Shown: positions 12,392-24,927 of the stretch, in pieces
Layout of the letters: each line of letters opens with the position of its first letter
Position numbering within the stretch: position 1 is the first letter of the stretch
Assembly: GCF_021018805.1 (NCBI RefSeq)
Contig: NC_086283.1
Coordinates: 54,812,312-54,876,311, forward strand
DNA from: Prinia subflava
Taxonomy: Eukaryota; Chordata; Aves; Passeriformes; Cisticolidae
DNA: 64,000 nt
Direction of reading: 5' to 3'
The notes under the pieces: model-generated
What the model was told of the DNA's origin: nothing
Database searches by the model: none
Seen by the model: the letters and a program-made list of their open reading frames with translations, nothing else
Made by a program: the position numbers and the translations under genes

Positions 12392-13236
12392 GAACCAAAA
12401 TTAATCCTGAATCGTTTTCATTATAGTGCTTGCTACCTTCTAGTGGAAGATTTCCAACCACTTTGCTAAGCACTGATGAAATAGTCAAGACTCGCAATTC
12501 TCCTTGGAGCTGATTGGGATTCACTCTACCTTTTGTGATCCTTACTTTCCTCAGAAGCAGATAAGACACCGTAGTTATAAGGAATCTGACCAGCTTGTGC
12601 AGCCAGAACAGTGGAATGTTGTCTATGAAGAAAGATCACCCAAAATGGCAATAGAGCCCTATGCTCCAGATACCATAGCTCACATTCACTTGTCCATGAA
12701 TTAATTTTAACTTATTCCTGATAGTTGCCACTTGCACACAGCTTCTAAACTAGACATATAAAGCTAGATATGACTCCATCTCAGTTTATCCATGCTTGAT
12801 TTCTCTCTACTTCTGAATAAGGCCTGTGATGATACTTTTAGACACCAAGCAATGTGTTTCAAGTGTTCCATCACAGTCATAGTTTTAAATAGCTCTTCAT
12901 TATTTGATGTGGGTAATTAATCTAAAAAAAAAAAAAAAAAAGAAGAGAGTGAAACTTATCAGCAACTTCAAAAATTGTTGAAACCAAGCCTCTCATTCTA
13001 TTCACGAGGAGACATTTCTTAGGACCTTAGGAAAAATAATAAAGCAGATTTGACAGATTAGAAATAAACAGTTGGAGTTAAGAACTTCAAAATTAAACTT
13101 AAATAAAAGTACAGCATGTGAAAAAATTTGGTTAATGTTGACGCCATCAGACTAAACTTACACATAGGACAACGATAACTTTTTTCCACTAGTAGAAATA
13201 CCTGTCTGGATCATTCCTGATGGAAGAATCCCTTCC
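12392..13236. other. Unique AT-rich sequence with an 18-base A run
   Basis: No gene seen. An A18 run lies at 12924-12941 without a nearby AATAAA, so it is not strong evidence of a retroposed tail. Confidence 0.5.
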
Positions 13237-13920
13237 AAGATAGATGTTGCAACTTAAACAGGAGAAAGAAATTCTGCATCAGGAAATAAGCCAGTTAATT
13301 AAGTATTTGTCTACAGGAAAAAAAGCTACAGGCACAGATGGATTCCCAATTGAGATTTCTAAGCTTTTGGAAGTAATACCATCTTCTAAGCTGTTTAGAA
13401 TCTTTAATGATGTTTTTGAAGTCAAGGGCAGTTAAAACTGAATGAATCTGATGGAAATACTGTCACCTTTAACGAAGATAAACCAGTAAGCCTGTTGCCA
13501 TTTGTCAAGTTATTTCAATATAAAAAATACTATAAATAATTTGGCAAACAGGTTGGAAAACTGCATGAAGCACTTGATTGGCAGAGATCAAGTTAGTTTA
13601 AGTTCTGGCAGGTGCATAACATCTGGCAACTTATGGATTGAGTTGTTAAAGGAATGAAAGTGACACAATTAAATACTGTAAAAGTTTTTCTTACAGTCTG
13701 TGGGGATAATTATTATAAGCATGACAGATAATGGAGAAAGAGCAGATCTGAACAGCTGGACAGCAGTAAGGTGAGGCTAACCATTTTGCATGAAGGAAGA
13801 ATTGTACACTTTGGAAGGAAGAACATGTAAGCAGCAGTGACCTCTCCCTTGCCCCTCTGATTTTCAATTTATTAGAAAAGGACAAGTGCAGCAGATCCAG
13901 AGAGCGATAAATGAGGAAAC
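13237..13920 (+). mobile_element. Decayed L1/Tx1-like LINE reverse-transcriptase fragment
   Basis: Three blocks in different plus-strand frames line up in the order of an L1-clade reverse transcriptase. Block 1 (13244-13435) reads EISQLIKYLSTGKKATGTDG then FPIEISKLL and IFNDVFEV. This corresponds to the 'GK-PGPDGFPIEFYK ... LFN' fingers region. Block 2, after a frameshift (about 13470-13500), gives KPVSLLP, corresponding to 'RPISLL'. Block 3 (13537-13660) gives NLANRLENCMKHLIGRDQVS then LSSGR, corresponding to 'ANRL..L..LI..DQ.GF..GR'. A further piece near 13838-13880 gives LAPLIFNLLEKD, corresponding to the 'PLSPLLFNL' region. Stops and frameshifts show that it is dead. CR1 reverse transcriptase, present elsewhere in this window, has different wording at these motifs. 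The L1/Tx1 clade assignment rests on motif recall, so RTE or another clade is possible. No endonuclease or 3' tail was identified. Confidence 0.65.
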
Positions 13921-14959
13921 AGCGATAATTAGCTAAGCCAGATAAATAGGTAACTGCACCAATGCAGGTGTAACAGGTGTGTTAAATTAATGTTTTGAAA
14001 AATCTACTGACAAATATCTACTGATAGCTGACTGATAGCTGTTTAATACTGAAAAATTAGCAAGCTGACTTTTTTAGAGTACTGGCAAAGGACACAAATA
14101 TGCCCCTAACCCTAACACCTGACATTGCTAAACGGCTCCAAATGGTTTTAGGCTGATGTTATCCAAGATACAAAACTGCATTAGTGACTAACTTACCCGC
14201 TATCTGGCAAGTACATCTTGGCTGCATGCAGCCAGTGTTGTCTACATGATTGTATCTTTTGCCTGTTCATATTCCCAAGTATTTTTAAGAGGGGAAAAAT
14301 AAGGTCAGAATTGGTAAAAGAAAATGCCAAACACTTGATAAGATACCAAAGAATTTTTGATTACCTTGCTTTAAGAAATGAGAGAATTCATCCAATAGGA
14401 TTTTCAAGATGTCCTCAGAATCTGTCAGAGGGGAAGAGGTGGGCTGAGATACCAACTGCACTCATACCAGACTAAATACAAATAGTGGAGCTTGGCTATT
14501 CTGGTATAGAAAGTCCTTAAATATTTCATACAGGACAAACAGTATTAACTGGACTTTTCAGAAGAACCAAATGAACTTAAGTGTCCAGATCCTATTAAGC
14601 TTTCTGTCTAACTCCATTAGGCTCTAAAAATTCCTTTTGTATAGAGAGATAAAAGTTACTCTGTTTTCCCAATTTCATTAAAATCACATTGCATTTCAAT
14701 TGAAATTCTCTTCAAATTAAGAACTTTGCAGAAAGTCATACATTTAGAATTTGATTTTCACCAAGATTTAAAATTAAAATACAAATATATTAGTTACACT
14801 TTAGCCCTTTCCTAATGAAAAGTATTAGCACCAATATAATGAAGATATCCAGAAATTTTTATCAAAGACGAGAGGAAAAAACCCTAGAGTAAAATATTTT
14901 ACCTGAGTTTTTTTTAAGGTTATGGTCGGAGGGATTGCTTTTGTGTTGTTCTTCATATT

Positions 14960-15007
14960 AAAAAACAAAACAAAACAAAACAAAGCTCACAAACAAACAA
15001 ATAAAAA
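14960..15007. repeat. AAAAC / AAAC simple repeat
   Basis: Consecutive AAAAC units (14960-14984) followed, after a short interruption, by ACAA units and an A-rich end. A-rich microsatellite with no coding content. Confidence 0.9.
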
Positions 15008-18000
15008 ACCACACACAAAATTGCAACCAAATAATATTTTGAGGACCAAGAATAATGAGACAAATACAGAGTCCGAACTCTAATACAAATTCTTCCTTTT
15101 TACTTTGGTCAAAGGGTCCAGCAACCTCTTCAACCACTCCCAGTTTTCAAACAACATTGTGCCTTCTTTTTTTCATAAATGCAAAAAACAGGACTCCAAA
15201 GCACAAGAGAATCAACTAAAGGAAGTTTGGATTTTGAGATATCACAAAAGCATTTATATAAAATTAATTTTTAAATGCTGTTATTTCAAACCTCAGAGAA
15301 AGGGTAGAGTTTGCAGACCACATGCAGAGGCAAAGAGGTGATAATTAATTCTGTGAAAGGACCACAGACATAATTTCAAAACACAGCAGTGAACCTAATA
15401 AGCCTGATACAGGAGATGAAAGTTAATTATAGGAGTAAGTAGGGAAAAGACTTCTGATAAGAAAATTCCCATTGTGCTTTGGGCCCCTAAAGTGAAGGAG
15501 GGTGGCTTTCTCTATGAGATTTTTTTCCTAGCAGTAAAAGAAAATAATTAAAAGTTAATAATTCAGAAGCACCAAAAAAATTATTCTTTCAAGATAATTC
15601 ACAAAGATGTGTATCACTGGCTATCAGAGAAAGTGTGGGCTGAAAGGCAGGTGAATTCTATGCAGATTCAAGCAGGCCATATGGACTTTAATTGGATGAT
15701 AAAATGATGCAATACTGGATAAAAGGTAAAATTATCACTTCCTGCATTTAGGGTTATAATAAGACTCATGAGTATTTGCCATAAAAAGAAATGCCTTTAG
15801 CAACAAAAATGTGAGTAATAAGCCAAATTTTATTAATTCTGGACAGTGAGCATGCGTGTTGAAAACCTGAATACATAGATGGCAACTTCAAAGCTCTGTT
15901 CTGGAGAAGAAAAAATATTAGAGCAATGCAGAATTCCACCAGTATTTTGATGAGATGGTAGCAAGTGGGTTTTTTTGTGGGCATATGGAATTAGTTTGCA
16001 TTAACAGAAGAAATACGTGCAGTACACTGAGAATTGATTTACCCTGCAGTGCACATAAACACATGGGGTATCATGATGACATCCACAGTACCCAAAACCT
16101 AAGCAAGTATGGAGACACAGGTTGAACTGACTCAGAGGGGAGCAAAGGTGGTAAACCAGGGCTATGTTAGAATTTCCTAAACTCAATTGAAAATGGGCTG
16201 CCAAGAAGATACCAAACATAGAAGCAAAATCTTAGAATTTGGTGAGTGCTACAAATAAAAAATATTATTAATGTCACAAGCAGTAATATTTCATTATTTT
16301 GCTTCTATCTTTCTATCTTATGATGTCATTAATAAAAGTTGAAAGGTGCAGGGAAAAGAATAAAAGAGGTTAATTATGGAACAGATACCTATTTTAAAAA
16401 CATCTGTTGGTCTCGAAAGATAGTTACTGTTTTTTCCTCTGTGGTTCACACCTTTGTCTTTCAAATAAGGTTATTGGTGTTTGTTTCACTTCTGAGAGCC
16501 AATTTGGGGTGCACTGAAAGGACTCCAGTGCATTCACCAGGTATGTCTACAGCTTGTACTTTCTCCATTGAAATATTTTGAAGTGCTTATATCCTTGGCC
16601 TTATTCAATGTTTTCATCCTCACAAAAGCTCACAAACTATTTTGAAATGTTGTAGAAGACAGCATGAAAAGCAGGAGCAGATCTGAAGGAATTTTCCTCA
16701 CAAAGTCACTCTGTCATCCATCCAGCTTATCTTATCAGGAAGTACAAGCTTCCGTTTGTACAGATCACACTTGAGAGTGATATACAAGATACTTTTTATA
16801 GGTTTGGTTGGCTTTTTTTTTCACATTCCATTAGGAAGAGTGGATTGTGAGCACAGGAGCACACACATAGCAAGGATTTTGGCCATGCAGGTTTGCTCTC
16901 AGTCCACTAGGAATGCTTTCGGTACAACCAGTGATCAACTTTACAAACCATGACACAGACTGTACCAATTCCTCTTTGCAACTTTTTAATAAGCTTCAAA
17001 GCCCTTGGAGTACAAAAGGAGGCTCTGGATTTATTATTAAGCATCCTCATTATCCTAATCAACCCTTCTCCTTAAACTTTCCCTTTACTTGGCTAACACT
17101 GCTCACTCAGGTTGTAGCAATAAGTACCCCGTATCATACTGTTCAGTGCTGCCTTGCACCTCCCTGATCCACTGTACACATCTACAGACCCTGGCTGCGT
17201 TTGGTATTTCTGGTTCAGTTTCATTGGGTGATTCCCAGTGGTTAGGGTGACTCCTTTCAGCTCGTGCCTGGCTCCACAGACTGAGATTTCTTGACACATT
17301 TAATTTTGTCTGCCTTGCTACTCGTGTGTCCAAGAAGCTCCAGTTAATGAAGACACGCTTGATAATGGTCTTGCCTTATCAAGAAGGCTAGCACACAAAG
17401 TTATTTTTCTTCAGCTGATAAACACTGCTTAGAGATTAGCAATTTATTCAAAGAAGCGAGTCCATCCTTTTTTTTCCTCTTTTCTCCACTTCTGTCATCT
17501 ACCTCTCCCTTCTGTAGTCGATTCCATTTTGCTGGCTACTGCCCTCTGGTTTTCCATAAGATGTCCAGCAAAAACATGTGAAACAATGTATTTCAAGGTT
17601 AAATTGTTCCTCCTCTCTCTTATAGCACTTCGTGACAAGTCATTCTCTAAATACCAAAAATAAAGCTGCTTGTTCTGGAGGGAAGTGAAGGCCAGGCTGA
17701 TCTGTCCTCTTGGGTTCTTGTCTCTTCCAAAGCAGCTGAAATCAGTCTTGATAACAAGCACAAGAAGCAAGACTCTATGTTTTTCCAGGCCAGAAATATC
17801 CCAAGAAAATATCTGAATTGTGGAGAAAGCTTTCTAGCAGGTGATTTGTGTTCTGCAGGTTCTTTTCATGATCATAAATGCCAAAAAGACCTTGGGTCAC
17901 ATGCAGAGGTCAAGACAACTTTCCTCCTCTTTTTCAACACATGAAGGACACTAGCACTCTGCAACAACTGTGTGATTGTCTTTTTCCATCCTCAGTTCCT

Positions 18001-19753
18001 GAACTTGAATAGCAGCTGAGCAGGAAGGAGATACATGCCCATACGAACAATGAAGTTCCCATAGCCTGCAGTCCACATTTCAGTCCTTCACCAAAAAGAG
18101 AGCCTCACGCATAAAAGATAAAGGTGTACCCAGAAAAACAATCAAGGGCCCTACATAAAAAATATTGTTGCACATAATGCTTATGCTCTTTAACTTCTTT
18201 TGTTTCCTTGCAGTGTCCTGCACATAAACACATAGCGCCTGGGATGTGAACAAGCTTGAGATATCTGTAAAGTGCCTTCACTATTCAGGCTGTAAAGGAA
18301 TTCGGTGGGGTAACAGACAGTAGCTAACCTTGAACAGAAAATCTTCTAAGCCTCTATGCTATTCACCACCTTTCCTATTTGGTTGTAATACCCCAGAATC
18401 TGTCACAGGTTGTCATAGCTACCAAGGGGGTAGATTTTCAAAGTTAAGTGCATGCCAACATCCATCTAACAGAAAGACATAGCACATTTTAAATCTGTAG
18501 TTCTTTTCACCAGGAGTTAATGATGCAGCCAATTTCAGCATCAGAAGGCACAAAGACATTAAAAATATAATGATTTAAAGAAAATAAGTTATGGCAAGGC
18601 AATTTTAAAAATGTACTTACAATCACCGATCCAAACCAAAGCAAACAAAACCAATCATTTCACAAAACTGAAGCATGTGCCACAAGAATGTTCTGCTGGC
18701 TGGTGTTTTCAAAAGAGTTCTATTGTTCAAAGTAGCTGACATTGCCAAAAGATACAATAATTTTATTACATTTTCTTAGTGAACAGTAAACTTCTCTGTG
18801 TACTACAAAATGGAGGAAGAACGGCAGGGTTTTGAGAGGAAGAAAAATCTGCATACTAAAACATCTGTGCTGCAGGCCTTAGCCATGAAACAGTTCAAAG
18901 AAAATACAAAATACAGAAATAAATTTCCCAAATTTTACTAAAGGATCAACACCTAGCTGTTTGTTTCTCTGATTAATTACCTATAGACAGCTATAAGAGC
19001 AGAAGTTTATAGGTCTGTGCTTAAGGTAATTGCAAAAAGTATGTAAATTTAGACAGCTAGTCAGTGGAAAAAAAAGAAGACGTGATTAATCAACAGGATT
19101 AGATAGAAAATTTCTTTGCATATAAATGTAAGGAGCAACTGTGCTTTAATTGTAGCATTGAGAGAATATGTCTTTCAAATGTTAAATTATTCATCGTATT
19201 ACATACTTGAATGATCTTTTCTTAAATGTTCATGTAGGAGGTAAAAATTCTACAGAAAATACTTTAAGGAAGATACTGTAGGAAAATTTATATGACAATT
19301 TTAGCAGTCGCTTATCTGCCTAGACTGATAAATAGTAAATATGAAAAGATTAAAAAAAATAAAAAGAATGAAAAAGAACTTTGAGAGTTATCATTTGAGA
19401 AGCCTGTTTCTTAGAACAACAAATAGTGAGTCATCACAATAGAGAAAGAATTAGTCATTCTTTGCAATGCTACAGTACATTCTCTGCATGAGTTATGCAG
19501 AAGATATGCAGAATATGGACTAGACTCTAAATCAGGACATAAATGGCTGATTTTTAACAAAGGTTCACAAAACAATCAACCAAAGGATGAAATCCTATTC
19601 TTTATAGTTTTCTATAGCTGCAGCATCAAGCCAACAATGGGATATTAACTGGATTCAGGCAGGCAGCTTGGAGATGCTGTTAATAGAAGAATCTAATCCT
19701 GATATGTCACATAGGTAAAGCTACCCTGGGTTGTACCAAGAGATCTTATCAGA

Positions 19754-19771
19754 ATGATGATGATGATGATA
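19754..19771. repeat. (ATG)n microsatellite
   Basis: About six ATG/GAT units in 'gaatgatgatgatgatgata'. Short trinucleotide repeat. Confidence 0.85.
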
Positions 19772-20044
19772 TGAACAGAATGAGGCATGCCTTGCAGAAA
19801 TCAATCTACTAGCAGATAGATGTAATCTATCAGGATTACACCAGTAATTTGACTTCCTGACACCATTTTATAGGCAAATGGGGCAAAATATAATTTTTTG
19901 AGCCAAACTATCACTTTTTTTCTTCTTTTTAATCTGAGAAGTAGTCTAGATTAAAATATGTAAACCAGAATATTTCGTTCCATCCTAAAACGTCATCCCA
20001 CATAAAGTTAGAACAAATGCCACCAAAAAACCATGGAGGGTATT

Positions 20045-22406
20045 AGTTATTGTTGACTGACAGGCCATGGAACTGGCCATTTTTCATCCAGATAACCTCT
20101 CAACAGCAGTGTCCTGCCTACAGAACACAGTTTAAGCTGGCATTTGGGATGTCATAAAGAGGATACCTGCTAAGCCTGCTGGAAGCTGAGGACTATCACC
20201 CACTCCCACTCTTTCATGTAGGATCAAATGATGCCACGACAAAGAGATTCCAAAATACCAAAAGATACTTCATGTGTCTTAGAAAGATGCTGAAATAATC
20301 TGGAGCACAGATAGTGTTACCTTCCATCTTCCCAGGTGGGGGACTGGGCCCCAGGCAGATAGACAAGTGGATATGGTGAATGACAAGACCGGTGCCCCTT
20401 CGAGGCTTTGGAGTCTTTGATCTAGGATACACCATCAAGAGACCAGGGATGTCAGCAGATGGAGAACACCTGACCAAGCGGGGCACAAGTGTTCTGGGGA
20501 GCAAGCAAGTGTTCTGGGGAGAAAATTTATTAATGGGGCTTTAAAATGGATTTAGCTGGAGAAGTTGGTGCTCTACTGGGTGCCAGTGAGGAACCAGAAA
20601 ACAACAGCATGTTAGGGAACAGCAGGGAAATACTCATAGGTCAACCCAAAGGAATTAAAGAGGGCTCCTCCCAAAGGATGAAGAGGTTGCCATCCCAGAT
20701 GAAGTGCCTAATCACCAACAAGCATGATGAAGCAGGAGGAATTGGAAACTGTGGTACAATTAGAAAATCATTACCTAATTGCTGTCACAGAAACATGGTG
20801 GAAAGAGTTACAGGACCGGAGCACCACAACTGAGGGCTACAAAATTTTCAGAAAAGGTAGGCTAGGAAGGAGATGCAGGGTCATTGCCCTCTAAATTTAG
20901 GAAGGGATAGATTGTGAAGAGCTGCCTCTACAAACCAGACAGGAACAGATTAAGAGCCTGTGGGTGAAAACCAAGGACAAGACCAAAACTGGATGCTTTG
21001 TGATGGGGTAGATCCACATCTACTACAGGCTGCCTGATGAGGGGGAATCTGCCGAAGAGACCTTTTGCTTTGGATACAAGAGCCATTGCAGTCCTAAGAT
21101 TTCATCCCAATTTCAATTGGGATTTCAATCCCCCATCTGCTAGATGAAAACAATACAACTGGCTGCAAGCAATCTAGGAAACTCTTGGAAGACAACTTTG
21201 TGGTCCAGGTATCAGAGAAACCAGCCAGAGGTGAGGTGCTACTGGACCTGGTGCTTGCCAGGAGATGAGCTCATTAAAGAAGTTGAGATCAAAGGCAGCC
21301 TAGGCCGTAGTGACTGAGCCCTGGTTGAGTTTGGGATGTCAAAGAGCAGGAGCCTGGGGATAAGCAAAGCCAGAACCCTGAACTCAGAAGAGTAAAATTT
21401 CAGCTATTTAATGTGTTGATGAATGACATCCCCTGGGAAATTGTCCTCAAGACAGAGAGGCTAATCAGAACTGGCAGCTCTTTAGGGACAGTTAGAGCAC
21501 AAGAACCCTCTCTCTAAGCCAGAGTGTGGAAATAGAGCAAGGCAGGCTGGAAACTGGCATGGTGGAACTTCTGCTTCACACGCTGAGGAGTAGGAAAGAA
21601 ATGCACAGCCAGTGGAAGCAGAGAAAGTGACCTAGTGACAGTACAGGAATACACTTTGAATGTGCAAGGATAAGGTCAGGAAAGACAAAGGTGGAAATAG
21701 GACTTTGAAAGGCACTTGATGAGTAACAAGAATAGTTTTTGTGCATGCACAGGTGACAAAAGAAAGGCCAAGGAGCATGTATTCCTCTGATGATCTTGGA
21801 GGATCAATGAGTGGCAGTCGAGACAGAGAAAGCAGAGGTACTCAATGAGTTCCCTGCCTCAGTCTTCACCAGTCTTCACCCTTCCCACTTGTCTCAAGTC
21901 CTTGATTCTTTGTGTGCGTTGAGTGAAGTATCCCCCAATAAGTGAAGAGCAGGTTTGGGATCACTCATTGAAGCTAAATAGCTCCAAATCTATGGCACCT
22001 GATGAGATGCATTCCAAGAGTCCTGAGGGAACTGGCTGATGTTGTTGCCAAGACAATCCTATCATACTTGAAAAGTCAAGACAGTCATGGGAAGTCACCA
22101 GTGACTGGGAAAAAGGAAACATCACTCCCATTTTTAAGAAGTGGAGAAAGGAAGATCTGTGAAACCACAGACCAGTGAGCCTCACCTCGGTGTCTGGGAA
22201 GATCATGGAGCAGAACCTTATAGAAGGTACACTATGGCACATAAAGGACAAAGAGGTTATCTGAGGCAGCCAGCACAGCTTCAGTAAGGACAAATTGGGC
22301 CTGACCAATCTGGTGACCTTTTATGATGGAATGATGGCAACAGTTGACATGGAAAGGCCAACAAACGTCTTCTATCTAGAATTCTGTAACGCCCTCAATA
22401 CTGCCA
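20045..22406 (+). mobile_element. Decayed CR1 LINE, ORF1 esterase to reverse transcriptase
   Basis: Several conserved CR1 blocks occur in order on the plus strand in shifting frames. At 20190-20247 one frame reads EDYHPLPL then FHVGSNDATTKR, the 'H-G-ND' block of the CR1 ORF1 esterase-like domain. At 20779-20865 it reads IAVTETWWKELQDRS and then EGYKIFRKGR, the N-terminal endonuclease region of ORF2. At 21180-21270 ENFVVQ- and DLVLA-like pieces continue the endonuclease, and at about 21980-22400 the reverse transcriptase fingers are legible as [19 protein letters not shown] and later [20 protein letters not shown]. The sequence ends inside that domain (FCNALNTA) at about 22406, where provirus sequence begins, so the palm, thumb and 3' end are missing. 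Numerous stops and frameshifts show a long-dead copy. Known role of the family: target-primed retrotransposition. Confidence 0.85.
20481..20520. repeat. 20-bp tandem duplication inside CR1
   Basis: Two adjacent 20-base units share CAAGTGTTCTGGGGA (20486-20500 and 20506-20520). The duplication probably arose after insertion by replication slippage. Confidence 0.8.
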
Positions 22407-22499
22407 TGTTTTTTCCTGGCCGGAAGCCATGCCCATCTCAGCAGCCAAAGAGTTCCTTCCACCCACCCTCAGCAATGACCTGATGTGATATTAAATAAC

Positions 22500-23110
22500 A
22501 TCTGGGTTCTGGCCATGCCCCCTCCAGCTACCGCAAAAAATTAACCCCGTCCTTGACTGAAAGCAGGGCAATAGGGAATATGTTATGCCTATTTACTACT
22601 GTGCCCTCTGGCCCATGTGTCTGTAGGGCTATTTATGAAATGAGTCCCATTAGTCCAACTCAGTTCTTTCTGGGGTGCCCTGTTGCCATAGAAGTTGCAT
22701 CCCAAGGCCCAGGGTGGTGTTTTGGGCCCTGGTGTGAGGCACGGGGTTCATCTCCAGACATCCAGTTGTTGTTTCTACCGCAGTAAGCACATAGTACTTG
22801 CTTTGGTGGGTTTGCAGGAGTGATGTAACCTATTTGCCAGGCTGCCCCGTATCTGGCCAACCATCACCCACCATACCAGAGAGGCCTTACCTGGCCTGCT
22901 TGATGGCAGGGCACATTTCACAGTTATGGGTAGCTGGCAGGCAGTGTCCATGGTTAAGTTCACCCCTTGATCACAAGCCCACAAGTATGTCGCATCTCTT
23001 CTCTGATGACCTGAGGCATCTTGAGCCCAGTGAGCCAGAAATAATTTGCTCTTACATCGTCAGTCCAGATTCACTCAAGACGCTTTAATCTCGGTGGCCT
23101 GATCCACCAA
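22500..23110 (-). pseudogene. Integrase remnant of the provirus
   Basis: The minus strand gives GHQRRDATYLWACDQGVNLT and, further on, the zinc-finger cysteine area KCALPSSRPGKAS. After frame changes, the central domain reads KYYVLTAVETTTGCLEMNPV and GTPERTELD. This is the N-terminal HHCC region followed by the catalytic core with its tryptophan- and threonine-rich stretch. The second zinc-binding cysteine is not legible, and stops interrupt the core. A retroviral integrase inserts viral DNA into host chromosomes; this copy is inactive. Confidence 0.75.
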
Positions 23111-23480
23111 TCCATTGTCACGATGTTCTTCAGTAGCCTAATCCTCAGGAACGTGTACATCTCCTGATGTACTTCTTCAGCCAACTTCTCCACCAGGGCA
23201 GCAATTTCTTGTCACAATTCATCAGCCCAGCTGGGTTTCTCTCTGCACTGCCAACTGGCCTTTTCCATCAGTCCAGCCACCCCAACATATTTGCCACGAT
23301 CCATGAGTCAGTGTAGAGGGCGATTTCTGGCCATTTCTCTCCTTCAGTGATACCTAAAGCTAGCTAGATGGCAGCCTGACTTGATCCACCTTGTCCTTCA
23401 ATAGCTTCTGTGACTTCTCACACAGAATTTGTCCCTGTAATACAAAAGGAACTGCCATTTAAGAGAGTGTATCACTTTTA
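23111..23480 (-). pseudogene. RNase H remnant of the provirus
   Basis: Around 23300-23330 the minus strand reads ALYTDSWIVANMLGWLD and then a stop. The 'YTDSW' motif carries the first catalytic aspartate of retroviral RNase H. Surrounding residues continue in more than one frame (for example EIAALVEKLAEEVHQEMYTF at about 23170-23230). The domain lies between the reverse transcriptase and integrase remnants, as expected for pol. Confidence 0.65.
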
Positions 23481-24029
23481 ATTTTCAGGGAATTGATTTT
23501 ATGGCAGGGCCTCCTTAGCAGGTGTCACCTTCTCCACCTTCTCCTCTGATCAGAGTCCAAAATTTTCACCTTCAGGCCAATTAGTGATGAATTCCAAGAT
23601 CCCTGGGAAACTGAGGTTTCTCTTCAAGGTTGCTGTGTGGTCAGCACAACCCACTTACTCCAGGTAGCACTGGTGGCATGATGTGTGGAAAGGACTTTAC
23701 TTTTGGACATCCAGGCTGGCGCTGGCAGCTGGGGCACCAGGAGGAGCTGTGCCTCAGTTACAATCACTTCTGAGGCAGCTGGAATCCCTTCATAAGCTGC
23801 CAGTGTCTCTTTCTCAGTTGGCATGTAGCATGCTTTGGATCCTTTGTATCCCTGACTCCAGAACACCTGAGATCATCTTTGAGTGTTTCCTGGGTCAGTC
23901 CTTGGATGTATTTTGCCAGAGATTCCAGGAAGGACCATTCTTCCTGGCTGCAGTGTATGTCTCATTTTTAATATCTTGTCCTGACCTGACTGGCCCAAGG
24001 GCAGTTGCATACATCCTTTTAAATTTGCT

Positions 24030-24770
24030 CAAAAGCTTGTTGTTGTTCAGGAACATACTTAAATCATCCTTCTTCCACATGGTAGAGTTTACAATCTGGA
24101 ATATGCATCCTCCAAAAAATGACAGCTTCTAGGAAAGCCTGTATTTCCTTCTGGCTGGTTGGTGAGGACATAGCTACTGTTTTGTTAAACATGTCTATTG
24201 GAATATGACAATGTGCATCTTGCCATTCTACTCCTAAAAAATTGAATTATCTGGCCAGATGCCTTGTTTTTGCTTTGCTTTATAGCAAAACAAACCTCCA
24301 AGAGGATTTGAATGGTCTTCTCCTCTTTCACAAAAAATTTCCTCTTCTGTGTTTTCCTACATGATGATGCCAACAATGTATTTCAAGTGTTCTGAAGCCT
24401 CACTCTTTTCCAGTGCTGTCTGGATCAGCCCATGGCAAATGGTGGGGCTGTGTTTCCACACATGGAGCAGACAGTTTCAGGGGTACTGGATACCCCTTTA
24501 GAGGACAGCAAACTGTGGCCTGCCCTCTCCCGCTAAAGGAAGAGAAAAAAAAAAAAATAGCAATTTGCTGCTTTGGAGTCCAGCTCGTAGTGCAGGCCCA
24601 TCATGCTGGGCACAGTGGCACTCAGTGGTGGTGTGACTCCATTCAGGCCTGGGCTTACACACTTACACACCATACAGCACTGTTAAAGGCTGGAGGAGTC
24701 TGCTGACACTCCCTGGCTCTCCAGTTCATGGATCATCTCATGGATGGGGGTCACAGAGTCCCAGGTGGTG
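24030..24770 (-). pseudogene. Reverse transcriptase remnant of the provirus
   Basis: The minus strand opens with EMIHELESQGVSADS (about 24745), typical of the start of a retroviral polymerase. It continues to the region just before the active site (CGNTAPPFAMG, about 24455). At 24368-24385 the catalytic 'Y-x-D-D' box has decayed to YIVGI, so both aspartates are lost. The next readable part (24185-24376) contains KTIQILLEVCFAIKQSKNKA and a QIIQFFRS block, which fit the polymerase thumb. Stops and an A/T-tract insertion (about 24546-24558) disrupt the frame. The part between 24460 and 24740 is poorly recognisable. Confidence 0.7.
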
Positions 24771-24927
24771 CAGTGTGGTCGTGGTGCACTGCTGTGGTAG
24801 TGATTGTTCTGTTACCTGTTGTTCTTCGACCCTCAGCGGTCCCAAAACAGAGGGGTCCTCTGAGAGACCAGGCAAGGTCCTCAGCTCTCTCATTTCCTCT
24901 GTCTCCGCAGCAGTTATCCCAAAAATG

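Larger units (their letters stand above)
13921..20044. other. Unique AT-rich non-coding sequence
   Basis: No gene or named repeat supported. Simple repeats inside it are an AAAAC run (14960-14984) followed by an AAAC-like run, and a short GAT run (19754-19771). Frames remain under 95 codons. Confidence 0.55.

Noticed and set aside
14103..14118. Telomere-like 'cccctaaccctaac'
   Set aside because: Only about two CCCTAA units, so not an interstitial telomeric array.
23683..24132. 149-codon plus-strand open frame
   Set aside because: Antisense to the decayed pol region of the provirus, so an accidental frame.
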